64,000 nucleotides of DNA from Rotaria macrura. Lineage: Eukaryota > Rotifera > Eurotatoria > Philodinida > Philodinidae. Positions 1 through 17,600 of the stretch are shown here, piece after piece. The stretch spans positions 62,001-126,000 of the forward strand of contig OENT01000275.1 of NCBI GenBank assembly GCA_900239685.1. The letters run 5' to 3'. Position numbers and translations under genes: made by a program. A model generated the notes under the pieces. The model made no database searches. It saw nothing but the letters and a program-made list of their open reading frames with translations, and was not told where the DNA came from. Every line of letters begins with the position of its first letter. Position 1 is the stretch's first letter.

Positions 1-35
1 ATAAAGAATGAAGGTTTTTCTGATGCAATTTATAC

Positions 36-2131
36 CTTGTATTACGATCTTGATCACGTATCTTTTTATCCATTTCAGCATCAGTAAGTGTTTCCAAAAA
101 TGGACAATATTGTTCAGCATCATGATTGGTCCGAGTAGCAACATCAACAGTTGGCATAGGCGTTTCACTATACAAGACCAGAGATTTATAAACGATAAAG
201 AGATTCAAAGTCATTCGATATACCTATAAGAAAATGTTTTATGATGCCAGCTAAGTTGCCCACGAATACTATATGCAATAGCTGTGACAAATTCACCGCC
301 AAGTCCTATGATGAATATGTTTTCATCTATTGATTCGGATAAAAAATCCTTACCCAATTCAGATGCTAATACACGTGCAAATTCTTCTGGACTATTTTGT
401 TTATCGGACATATCCCATTCGAATTGATCAACTAAACTAACGTTTCCAACATGAATATTCAACTAAAAATAAAAGGCACACTAGAAAATGAATAGTACTA
501 CTTTGTTGTTCATTGAATGAATCTGATCTAGACAAAGTCAGGAAGACTTCTATTCGAACCAGACTAAAATCTTGAGCGACTTCAAAGAATTTATTCAAGA
601 TTCAATTTCTATTAATGTCAAGTAAAATTTTAATCTATTCTACTCGTCTGATTACAATTAGATTACTATGAAATTTCACGGATTCATGTTTCTGTCACGA
701 ATATAGATTAGTCAAAAATGAATGATTAAACCAGTACTCATCAAACATACTTTTGATATTTGAGAGTCATGTAAATCTTTATTGAGACTAAGAAATTCAA
801 AAGCTCTCTTATAGGGAATGATAAAGCAAGTTTAAACATTAGGCAAATTAGTGTTTCATATAGAATGAAATTATTGTCCTTATGAATCTTATTATTAATA
901 CATAGAATACTTAGTGTTGGTGATATGAACACTAGATATTCATGTATTCTAAGATCTATACTACCTCGATTGATTGGAATGGAAAAGAACATTTCTTTAG
1001 CTAATTTTCAAATGACATGATTTCATACATATGTTACAATAACAAGAAATCGTCAAAAATCAATATATACGTATATATATATCGAAGAAATTCTTTCATC
1101 GACTGTCTTACTTTTATTGTTATTCTTTGATCACTATTATCTTCTAGAACATCATTATGATGTGATTCCAATTGTTGTCTTATGGCTTGAGCAATTGCAG
1201 GTACAAATGCCATGGTATTCAGATCGAGATCATCGCAAAGAATTTCGGCAAACATTTCTGGTGTAATCAATTGTTCTATAAAAAGCAAAAAGAAATCAAA
1301 ATTTTTTCTTCCATTCTATCCTATCGTATCTTTTATCAATTTACCATTTTTATTCCATGTAAACGTGTCTCGTAATTTTTGTCCTTCGATTTCCATGTCA
1401 AGTCGAATAGGTACAAGATCTTCAGATTGTTGGGCATTTTCAAGTGATGCTGATGTATCCGTATAATCAAAACTAAACTCGTATACAAATGTGCATAAGA
1501 TTTCGAACAATCGCAGAACAAGAACATCTACCATAAGGGAAAAGTCTTTTTCTTTGTTGCTGTTCGATTACGATTAATAGGTGTGGCTGCTGGCACAGCA
1601 TCAAGATGATGAGAATTAGTTGGAAATGTTGGTAGCCATGCAGATCGTTTTGATTTATCTCTGTCAATAATTTTCACGTAAATAAAAATTAGATATAAAG
1701 AATGAAACCTTCTTCCAGCTTACCCTCGTGCTGTTGACGATTCACTATTTAAAGTTAATGCTCGATATTTTTCATCATCTCCATTTAGTATTTCATCGAC
1801 TTCAGTTGCACGTAATAATGTTAAATTTGTTGGTAATGATGATTCCGAACAACCTAATTCAATTAACCATTTACGTTCTTCTAATGAGATCATTCGACGC
1901 CATAATGATGGATATTTCTTGTAAAGTGTACCACGAAATAGACGTAAATAATTGCCGACCTGTTTAAACAAAATCGTTATAGTTTGACGCAATTTCATAC
2001 AAATAATAACTTGCTTCTGATCCAATGTACATTTTCTCTTGATTACCAGGAAATTGAAATGGAACTGGACGATCGCCATATGTTTTCAACAATGGATTTG
2101 GAGTGGTTGCTTGCTTCTTGGCCGATGCCAT
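36..2131 (-). CDS. SMARCB1: SWI/SNF core subunit SMARCB1 (SNF5/INI1), 3' end off window
   Basis: Core subunit of the SWI/SNF (BAF) chromatin remodeller, acting in the nucleus. Exons on the minus strand: 2131-2015, 1959-1724, 1660-1532, 1472-1345, 1275-1112, 462-354, 305-224, 167-36, giving 365 codons plus two bases. The N-terminal winged-helix part reads [20 protein letters not shown]. Repeat 1 contains [15 protein letters not shown] and [17 protein letters not shown]; repeat 2 contains [18 protein letters not shown] and [20 protein letters not shown]. The last visible residues, [11 protein letters not shown], begin the basic C-terminal helix known to contact the nucleosome acidic patch. A donor follows at 35, so the last dozen or so residues lie beyond the left edge. 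The first intron (1960-2014) uses a GC donor. Another intron (306-353) is only 48 nt. Start: ATG at 2131, giving MASAKKQ. Identity is essentially certain from near-colinear match to the animal family. Confidence 0.96.
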
Positions 2132-5100
2132 ATTCGAATCTGTCTGAATCAATACAGTTATGATTTACATTCTTCTTAAACTATCAAGTTACTTTTTAGA
2201 TAAATACCTCTAACATACGAGACAAGTAGGAATTCAAATAAAAAGATCGATTACTACTAGTATTGAATTATATTCAATCAATCTATCGGCTAAGTTCAAC
2301 AACACAAACACATATGTTCATTTCACAAAGACGTCAATGGACAAGTAGTTTTTTTCGATTGGATAAAGGTAACTAATGAAACAAGAATAAACATGACATG
2401 ATAGATGTCACTAGTTTGTGGTTTGTTTTATTTCAATGCAATGCAGAACGAAAATGTTTTCTTTTTATTGACTTATGAAACCTAGGAAAAAAGGTACCAA
2501 TTAATCTTCATCATTGAATGTAGTTGAGTTATCATGTGCAACAATCAAGTCCAAAGAAATTCTTATTGCTAGGAAGTAGAATACTTGGACATGTGACTGT
2601 GTTTCGTATCAATGCAGTGAGCAATAAAATGGGATTGGAATTTTAGGTCTTTTTACTGAGTATTTTGTTTAGAAAGATTCCATACACAGTTAGTTTTCTA
2701 TATATTGGAGATTGCATGTCTTTGTACTTGGAAAAAAACAATGTTAGTTACAAGCTGATGTGTTGACATCCATGTCATACTGTTGTTAGCTGTCTGAAAC
2801 TGATAGAGCATGAAACATGTAACATATATTCAATCTATCAATATGGTCGCATTTTTGAATGTAATAAATATGCAAAACACGCAGTAAAATGAATATTCAT
2901 TTTCTATGTATGATTCATTCTATTAATACAATGACGAACATTTTCTTACTTCAAAATTGAAATTATGAAGACAAGCAGTGCATATTCTCTCTGATAAGGG
3001 TTTTTCGATGAAATAGTTCGATATTTATCATTAGAAACAACACCATATGCTTGTGACTTAGATAATCTTCGCGTTAAACAGGAAAGAAACTAAAGTTCGA
3101 TATTCATAGAATTAGAGTTAGTATGTAAACGAGTGGCATTTTTTTAGTCTTACTCTATAAATATCAGACATAGAAAAAGGGTCTATCATTCAAGTTTCAT
3201 ACGATAGTTCGATTACAGAAGATGTTGAGTCTCATCGATAATTGATTTGAGCTCAAAATTTAGAGGCATCGATTCGATACATTTTATATACTCATACTTT
3301 TACTGAATTAGAAAATAGAATGAATGATAATAATCGATCTATTCAGCACTTTATTCTGTTGCAGGATATGAAACAATTTCTATTCCCAATAGCCAATTAA
3401 TGTATTATCTACAGACAGCATTCTAACAAACATGTTACAATATGGTATCGTTAGTAAAAATTAATGATGGCAGCAGCATATGATTATACTGGCAATGGAT
3501 ATTAGTCGTACATATCTTGATGTTTCAGTGATTAATTTCGTAATCTGTTAATAAACTAGTGAGTCAACGGAGGTACATACGATTGATTCGATTTTTTCAC
3601 CTAAAAATTGCATTCTTTACTTACTTCATTGTTTTTTTACTGATTATCATTGTAAATTTGCAATTCAGAATAGCATGCATAGGTTTTTAAGACGCATACC
3701 ATGTGCGGCAATCACACAAATATAAATATATCCGGAATTAATAGTATTTGATATGTGCAGCATGTTTTTAAATTTCGAATCCGTTCGATATTCGCTCGTG
3801 TCGAATTACCATATTTGAATAATATATAAAATCATGGGTTCTATTTCAATGTCGACATCATCAATTTTTATCATATAAATCTTATACACATGATTATAAC
3901 TAAACTTGAGCTTCTTCTTCAGCGCCAATGATAGTTATCACAGAAGTTTTATTCATGAAGATCATGACTTAGCTTCGATTTTTCGATCAGTCATTGCTCA
4001 TACTCCTTACTTCGAACAAAGCGATAATCATTGAAACGGCAGTGCACGATAATGTTGATATGTTCATGATATGAACAGACTACATATAATGGCTCATGCA
4101 TCATCTATCGGAAATTATGTTGAGACAAAAACGTTGCTGTCACGATCCCAGCGGGATTAAAATGTGAAACAAGATGTAGCTATTGTTGCTAATCATAAGA
4201 AGATGCTATAATGTGACAAATATCTTTGCCATACATTATTTTACTTAATCCTTCAGATATAGAACGGAGAAGGAGTTCATATCTGATGTCAGGATGTTGT
4301 TGATATATGGCTTCCATCGAGCATCAACAATGTTTGACATGGATGTAGAAGAGAGCGCGTCGCAAGATATTGGCGATGAGCTGTATTAACTATTCCTATG
4401 ACAGTTTGTCGATTGTGTCTGTCATTGTCTGAAATGTTTCTATGATAATACTAGCAATTATATGAGAAAGATAAAGATTACTACCGAGTACAGGCCATGG
4501 ACTCGAACAGAATCTAATATATGACGAATTGATCCAGACTAGGTGAGTCAAATCGTTTGTCAATAGAACATTAACTATATACTTTGATCTCTTTTCTACG
4601 GCGGTGTCAAAACCACATCTAACTCATACTTAATAAGATAATATTATTACCAAATATAGATAAATGAATAACAAAAGAGACATATTTCCACAATTTCTCT
4701 TTTTTTCCTCAATCATCTATTCAAATTTCAATTTCTAATCAGTGATTCAAATCATAAGGCAACAAATTTCTTTTTGCATACGTGTATTTCTTGTTCTTTT
4801 TTTTTTGCCTACACATAAACCATGAACAAAAAAAGACGAGATAGAGAGACACCCTAAAGTTCTATATAAAACTGTTCACGGGAAAGAAAATAATTCAATC
4901 AACTGCACGCAGCAATAAAAATATTGAAGATTGCTAGGATGAATACAAGACATATAACACAATTGTCTATGTAATCAAGTTTGTGTTGTTTGTATTGATC
5001 ATTTAAGTCGATTCGCATTACATACATCAGAATCACACCTAGAAAACATGGAAAAAAAAGAAAAAAAAAGTAAATGAAGACTATTAGTTTTTAAAATAAG

Positions 5101-5157
5101 ACAACAAGTACTATCGATAAAACTACGAAGAATCTCATACGATTCTTTTGATTTTTC
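2132..5157. other. Intergenic, no gene recognised
   Basis: About 3 kb of AT-rich sequence between the 5' end of SMARCB1 and the 3' end of the small membrane-protein gene. Both strands are broken by frequent stops and I could chain no exon with a recognisable protein. It presumably includes the SMARCB1 promoter and 5' UTR near 2132-2400, but I see no specific element I can defend. Confidence 0.6.
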
Positions 5158-6258
5158 TTAAAATTTAAACATAACAATTAAAAAAATGATTTCAAATAAA
5201 AAAAGAACAGTTGTTAAAATCGCTGGAAGTATAACTAAAAGTTGATCATAACGTGATAATGTTGGCATTGACGATGATGATAATAGTAATGGTAGATGGT
5301 CGAGTCGTGTGCACAGAAATGTATACATTTGAACAAAGCCTAGAAACCGGCAAGGGAAGGTAGTAACAACTGCTAGTGGTTCAATGAAACGAATGAAAGA
5401 GATAGACAGACAGACACATGGAGAAAAAACACATTCAAGTACTTCGAATTCTCAGAAAAGAAAAATCAAAAACAAGATTTTCAAACTTACCAATACTGGT
5501 ACACATGAGTACAGAAACAATGCCAAGCGCAACTTGTGTACCGTAGAATGCATGTGATTGGCCTTGTTTGAGAACGTGCTTTAATTGTACACTGTTACTC
5601 ATGATTATTATCTATGAAATATTCAAAGAAAACAAACGAAATGTTGCATCTTGCTAATTATTTTTTTAGCGATAAGAAAAATAAAATAAAAGCTTTCATC
5701 ACAAATAAATACAATCAGTATTAGTACCTTATATCTATAGATCGTCTAACTTCTATTGCATCATATTTAAGGTTAACAACTAAATTATGTTAAGGATTAC
5801 TAATATGCAGATCGTGACACTAGCGAGATACGTGTCAATACACTTAGGTGAATTCGAAACTTTATAGGATATGAATTCTATTTCTTACCAATAGACACAT
5901 TATAGTCATTGCTGTTTTTTTCATTGAATAAAATCGAGGATCTAATAAGATAGTGGGTGGTTGCTAGAACAAAACGAAACATAGTAAAGAATAATTAGAT
6001 CATGATTCTGATTCTTACAGTTTTATCTTGAGCACGCAACGCTGATGGTATATAACGTTTAACATCGAATCGTTGTCGTCCAGATTCGGACTCACCACGT
6101 TCTCGATCAATCATTGAAGACTGCATCAATTTTTAATTAAAAACAGAAAATATGTAATTCTATGTGTAATAATATAAAACCGAGCAACGGCTTTGAGAAA
6201 CCGTGATTATATAACTTACTTGTACTAATTCGATGCCATGTTGATCTTCTAAGGACAT
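5158..6258 (-). CDS. Small multi-pass membrane protein, family unknown (172 aa)
   Basis: Five exons join in frame: 6258-6220, 6120-6019, 5963-5889, 5611-5491, 5339-5158 (519 nt, 172 aa plus stop), all with GT-AG introns of 55-277 nt. The N-terminus (MSLEDQHGIELVQ) and a charged stretch (RERGESESGRQRFDVKRY) look cytosolic. They are followed by hydrophobic segments around AMTIMCLLIIIM, ALGIVSVLMCTSIGFVQMYT and a long C-terminal one (LLVILPAILTTVLFLFEIIF) ending IVMFKF. This gives three, possibly four, membrane passes, like MS4A/TMEM-type small tetraspan proteins, but I do not recognise a family signature. The clean chain of splice sites and unbroken frame across five exons is the main evidence that it is real. 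No function is assigned. Confidence 0.72.
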
Positions 6259-7279
6259 TGTTCTTTTCTCGATTTGCTATATAGACGAAGTGTATAGAAG
6301 AAGAAAATCGTTGTCAATGTCTTCTATCTATATATTCGATCAATAGTAATTAAAAAAAAACATCACTTTCTACATAGTGTTTTTTTCCCTCTTCTATCAA
6401 TCGGAACTAGTTTACAAATAACAAACTAGCCGCAAATAACAAACTCGTTTTTTGTGATATCAATATCTTATTTGTTAGGAAGCTTGTTCTGTCTTATACT
6501 AGCTTGATTATCCTTTGTGATCGATCACAATATCCTATATCGGTGTAATACACAATAAGAAAGAAAACAACATCAGTCTCATAAAAAATGAGACGGAGAA
6601 AAATATATGCATGTGCAAATGTGCGCCATTCGCGAAGGGTAATCAACAGAAAAAACTGAGAGAAAAGAAAAGTACGTGTTGTATGTGGATGGTTTTGTAT
6701 TTTTTTTTTCGTCATGTATGTGTGCTAGAAATTACTATGAAGCCGTACCATGAAAATAAAATATCTTTTAAAGTGTAATGCCTACATATGCTTAAAAATA
6801 CATGTTACTTCATCGTCGCGCTCCATCGAGATACGCGTTTGCTATCTACCTACTTTGCTCTTTCGCTCTCTTTCAGTCGATTTTTTTTCGTTTTCTTTCC
6901 TCTTTCTTATATCGTATCCGAAACATAAAAGAACAATAAATGATTCATAAAGAAGTTTTCTAAACGTCAATATCATAAACCATAATCTGTGGCTTATTTT
7001 GTTTCTTCTCTCTATAGAATGAAAAACGAGATTTGAAATAAATAAGACCATGGACTTTGCACAGTTGAGTAGAGGTATTAGAGAAAAAACAATAACACTT
7101 TAGATTTTATCTTGACGTTCCAATTGCATCAAAATTTACGATAGGGCATTTTGTATAACTGCGCGCCCTAGATAATGGTTTTTTTTATTATTCTTTTCGC
7201 AGCTGGTGTGATTGTGTTGAATAGCATTGGTGCTTGACAAAATATGCACTTTTTCCTTCACTGTAAATACAACACTTAC

Positions 7280-7579
7280 TGACTGTTTGCTCTGTCTTTC
7301 AGTTGTTTCAGTTTCGATTGTGGATTGATGAGGCACTCTGATTAGCTTTGTTGAAGGTCTCACTGAATCTGCTGTTAAAGATGAATCGTCGACGTTCGCA
7401 TCTGCGGATCGTCTTAGCGGAGAATCCCGATCTGCAAAGAAGGAATAATTATCAGGATACAACGTATCAGGATAGTAGATTTTTGTTAAAAGTTCAGGAC
7501 GAAGTAAACGCTGATTTGTCGTTGATTGTGGATTCTGATCTTCGTCATTCGCTGTTTGATTGCTCATGCTGTTGAACAA
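7280..7579 (-). CDS. Hypothetical polar protein, probably a first exon
   Basis: A minus-strand reading frame begins at 7579 (alternative ATG at 7567, giving MSNQTANDEDQNPQ). It runs through a polar segment with RLLRPELLTKIYYPDTLYPD and a Ser/Thr-rich stretch. A good donor (TCA followed by GTAAGTG) sits at 7280/7279, in phase, and I take that as the exon end. Reading on without splicing gives a stop near 7136 after a low-complexity tail (147 aa). I could not find a convincing next exon, no domain is recognisable, and the codons could belong to a noncoding stretch. It lies about 1 kb upstream of the small membrane-protein gene on the same strand and could even be a distant 5' exon of it. Confidence 0.35.
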
Positions 7580-7599
7580 CTAGGAGAAGGTTGCAAGGA

Positions 7600-8780
7600 A
7601 ATTTTAAGATACATGTATGGGAAAATTATTATCAGTCAATAAAATGAAAAAGAACGTTTGACATGTGCGAAGGTAAACACGAGTGGTTTTAACTGTGGTA
7701 ACTACAGAAGAAAATGACGAATGCAATATAAAAAGTAATGTCGATTTTGCTTTCTTGCGGTTTTTTTTCTCTTTCCCTTTATCCACAATCGATGTCTCAC
7801 ATGACGTAATAATGTATGTATGTATATGATTCGTTTTTCTTGGTCTGAAATATTTCTAGTAATATTGCTTCATCTCTATGATTCTCTTTGTTTATTAACA
7901 CGAGTATTGTTTTGTTTTATGTCAAGGTTATTCGAAAAAAGCATCTTAGAATATTATCGATGCAATTCAATCACGTGAGAATTTTTTCATCATAGGAGAA
8001 AAACTAAAAATGATAAATAGTGTTATGTAAATGTTAAAATCGATTAGGATGTGATTATGAAGTAAAGATAAATGTATTGTCAAACAGATTTGTGCAGCAA
8101 TATCAAAATTGACATATATAAAGTATTAGATATGTTTTTGCCTATTGTAAAAAGAACCCTATAAATTAGAGCTTGAAAATGTTGTCAAGCGAACTTCTTA
8201 TCTTGTTCCTATTCAAAGCAATCTATGTTTTACGGTTTAAGATGATGATGATGATGGTAATTTGTCTAAAACAAGTCAAATAACAGAAGAAAAGCAGAAG
8301 AAAAATAAATAGAATAGTTCTATACTATATTAGTCTGTAACGACGGGTGTTGTTTATGCCGTATTATGTCGCACGAATAATTCGGATGGTAAAAAAATGA
8401 ATTGTATAAGCAAATACGACAAACATGACTATGATTAATCTACGTAAGTTTACATACTATTATCGAGATAGATATGGCATCGTTAAAATGCTAGTTGTTT
8501 TCTAATACATCGTTTGATTCCGTATGCCCACAATCAATCTATCCATCTGTTGATCTTTTAATAATAGTTGCAAAATAATCCTTTTCTTTTATTCGTATCT
8601 TTTTTGTTAAAGGTAGCAGCAATTTTATCCGAGGAAAAAAAGAAGACAGCATAGCTGTTCCTAGCGATAGTACAAAAAAAAACAAGCAAACGAAATCAAG
8701 TTATCAAACTACCCGCATGATTGCACTGCAAATCGCTGCAAAAAAAGTTAACTATTCAAAAGGAAACGTCGAATGATTGT
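7600..8780. other. Intergenic, no gene recognised
   Basis: AT-rich stretch downstream of ACADM with no coding exon that I can recognise on either strand. On the minus strand an AATAAA hexamer (complement of 8588-8593) lies about 190 bases past the ACADM stop codon and may serve as its polyadenylation signal. Confidence 0.5.
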
Positions 8781-13913
<5,133 letters not shown>

Positions 13914-14638
13914 GATGGTTGATACAATAATGCAGAATTTTCAATTGTAATCTTTAATAAATGAACGAAAATCGATATCTTTTGAAATCGAAAAAGTAAA
14001 ATGAAATTGTCGTATTTGTTCTTCAATGGCAAACATAAATTGACACAATAACAGTGAACAAGACGTAAACACACGAACTATTTCATTATCTGATATGTTC
14101 ACAAGAAAACGACAGAGGAAAATTACAAATTTAAACAGAAAAATATAAACAAGATAAAAATTATCCTTGAAAAATTTTAATACTACTAAATAATTCGGAG
14201 TTTATCATTATTATGATGCATTTTTTCGTGACTGTTTAGGAGTTATAAAAGATGAAAGTGAATAATGAGTCTATGTCTGCAGTTACAGTTAACGACGTAT
14301 CGTTTGTTTCTTTACGTACTAACGAGAAAGGAATGCAGCATCAAAGACGGTTGACTTTCTGTACAGTTTTCGTCTGTTTGCCACACCCACTTTTGCAAAC
14401 GCTGTAATGACATTTAACACGATTAAAATAAGACTTTGCACTCACACCTATCTAGAGGAGAAACATTGGATAGCCAATCATTTTATCATGAGATATGATG
14501 ATATTCAATTGGTTTTTCTTTAGACCAATTGTGTCGAGCTGTTAAGAATGAATGTGTGTGTGTTTGTATATGCTGCACATACACTCGTTTAGTTTCTCTG
14601 AACGCCTTTGTTGATCCTTTTTATTATTTAAACATTCA

Positions 14639-17600
14639 ATGGCATCATACCTACGCTCAGTGGCAGGAAGTTCATCAACAAATACGCAGTCGAACAGTTC
14701 AACGCATACTTTTGGTAAACGTTTCGTTAAATGGGCTTTGATTATTGGAGTACCAACAGCAGTATGTGTTGCTGCCTACGTTGTCTATCGACAGCAGCAG
14801 AAACAAGCCAAAAGATCAGCCACTAGACGTTCATCATTACCAACACCATTATCAAACAATAATGAAGAACTAGCTACTACATCAGATAATCGAATCAAAG
14901 TAATCATAGACGAATAACTTAATAATACATATGATGACTAGGAGTGATTATTAACAATTAGCTTATTTTCTAAAGATAAATAAATTTTTTACCTTTAAAA
15001 AATAAATGGTCTTCTCTACACTGTTAAAAATAGGGGTAGATTAATAAACTTTTCCAACGTGTTTATTGACCTTATAAGCCCTTTTAGCTCATAAATCCTA
15101 GGAAGGGTATATTATAAGTTGAACTTTAATAAACCCTTTAGAAAAGCGTTTATTTATGTACTTTTTAGAAGAAACCGTAGCGTAAAACCGCTTTTCCGAA
15201 AGGTTTATGAAAGTGCAACTTATAACATACTCTTACTAGGGTTTATAAACTTAAAGGCTTTATGATACCAATAAACTACAAAATGGATGTACCATAGGGT
15301 CTATGAGGTGGACCAATCCTTTGGAAGGGTTCATTATTCTACGCTTATTTTTTGCCGTATAATGATGATGTTTTCTTTTAGAGCCCATTAACTGTAGCTA
15401 TGGAATTGAAAAATGTTGGTAATCAGAAATATCGTGAAAAGAAATTTAATGAAGCAATTGAAGCTTATACAAGTAAGATAAGTAAATGCAATGTCAATTT
15501 TACGTTTGTGTTGATTTTCGTAGAAGCTATTGAAATTTGTCCAGCAGAATCAACTGAAGAGCTTTCACAATTCTATCAAAATCGTGCAGCAACTTGGCAA
15601 TTATTAGTATGATATTTGTTCTATTGGTTTAGAGACTTATTTTACATGTTCGTTCGTCTATTATCTAGGATGATTACGAAAAAGTCATTGAAGATTGTTC
15701 TAAAGCTATCGAACTTAATCCAAAATATATTAAATGCATCCAAAGACGCGCGCGTGCTGCAGAAACAGTTGGCAACTTCGAATTAGCTCTCGAAGGTTAG
15801 TTTATTTACAATTTTTTTCTAGTAGAGTATAAAAAGAAAATGTTCAATCTAAATTTAATAGGAAAAAAGTATGTATTAGTTCTGTCCTTAGAATGTTCCT
15901 ATCTAAAATGCGACTTAATTAGTTTGTTAATCACAAAGCGATCATTTTATTCGATCTATTTTGAGAAGTATTTCTTCATTATAACAGACCCGTCGAGGTC
16001 AACATTTTCGGTAATAAGTCCCTTCTACTAATCTTCATAACATGAAATAAGCAAGTAGTCTATATATTTTGACAGCTCGATGGCTTATCACGCAATTAGA
16101 AGGAGGACGCTGAGATCGAGGCACATACGAAGACGCTTTACAGCATTTTAATTTTTTCATTCAAATTTCAATAACACTTCATGATCACATTTCATCGTAT
16201 GATGAATTCTTTATTTTTTCTTTTGATCCTTATTCAATGAAACATATTCATTGGTAAGTATTCATAATGGAATTCGAGTATGACAATTGAGTGCTTGTCT
16301 ACTATAGTTAAGTGTACGTTTATAGTTTTTCTTTGTCGCATAATGTTTAATGTCAAATCATTCATGAGGATTCATATCTGTTTAAACGCTTCGTCCTACA
16401 TCTTTTCTACTAAATTATAAAACAAAATGTAAAAAAAACAGAGAGCAATCTAATGAAAGTTTACTAGATATAATCAATTCTGAAAAAAACATGTGCACAT
16501 CTAATTACTGTAATGATTTCTTTATGTCTACATTTCGATGTCAATCAACATGTTCGATTTGTAATAAGTAAAGTGATGACAAAGAAATATTATTACTGAT
16601 ATTCGTCATATTTTCAAAGGAACACAAAATAAAATTTGAATTACTAGCTACATTCTAATTTTTATGTTTCTCTAATGCGCGAGTACACTTGCATCATCAA
16701 AACAACTTCACAGTTATCTTGTGTCTCATTGAGGTATTTTTTTCATTGCACTAAGATAACAAAGTACTTTTCATGTAAATTTAGCTATGAAAAGAAACCG
16801 CACGATTATGTTTACGATTCAATGAAATACTTTTCGTACTTGAGTAGTACGTACTTGAAAATGAAATTAATTTAAATCATTCTAAACAATTCATCGGTAC
16901 AAGTGGAAAGATACTTTTAATAAATGACATCAAGTTTCTTGCGTACATATACATTCAGTCAATTTTGATATTTTATCTTCTCTTAATGATCTATGTAATA
17001 AAAACGTGAATGAATATTCACATGAGTATTAATCTGAGTACTCATCCTAGAAAATCATACTTGCTGAGTGAATATTTTTCACGAAGATCATGACTTGAAA
17101 CATTACCATACAATAGTGACAAAAATAAATCATCGAATTGACACTGTCATTTAGTCGGATACCATTGATTCCAAAATGAAGCTGTCATAAATGAACACAG
17201 ATAAGCCTATTAGTCATCTGCTACTAACGGGTGGTCGGAAAGTTTTGGCACAAAATGTTTGTTTCTTTTTGGTCCACTCGAAAATATTTCAGACGAGTCG
17301 AAATCTATGGATTAGAAGCAGAATTTCATGTTCTTTCAGAATATGAGTTTAGAAGTTATGTGTCAGTTTTTGTTCGAGAGAAGTANNNNNNNNNNNNNNN
17401 NNNNNNNNNNNNNNNNNNNNNNNNNNNNNNNNNNNNNNNNNNNNNNNNNNNNNNNNNNNNNNNNNNNNNNNNNNNNNNNNNNNNNNNNNNNNNNNNNNNN
17501 NNNNNNNNNNNNNNNNNNNNNNNNNNNNNNNNNNNNNNNNNNNNNNNNNNNNNNNNNNNNNNNNNNNNNNNNNNNNNNNNNNNNNNNNNNNNNNNNNNNN

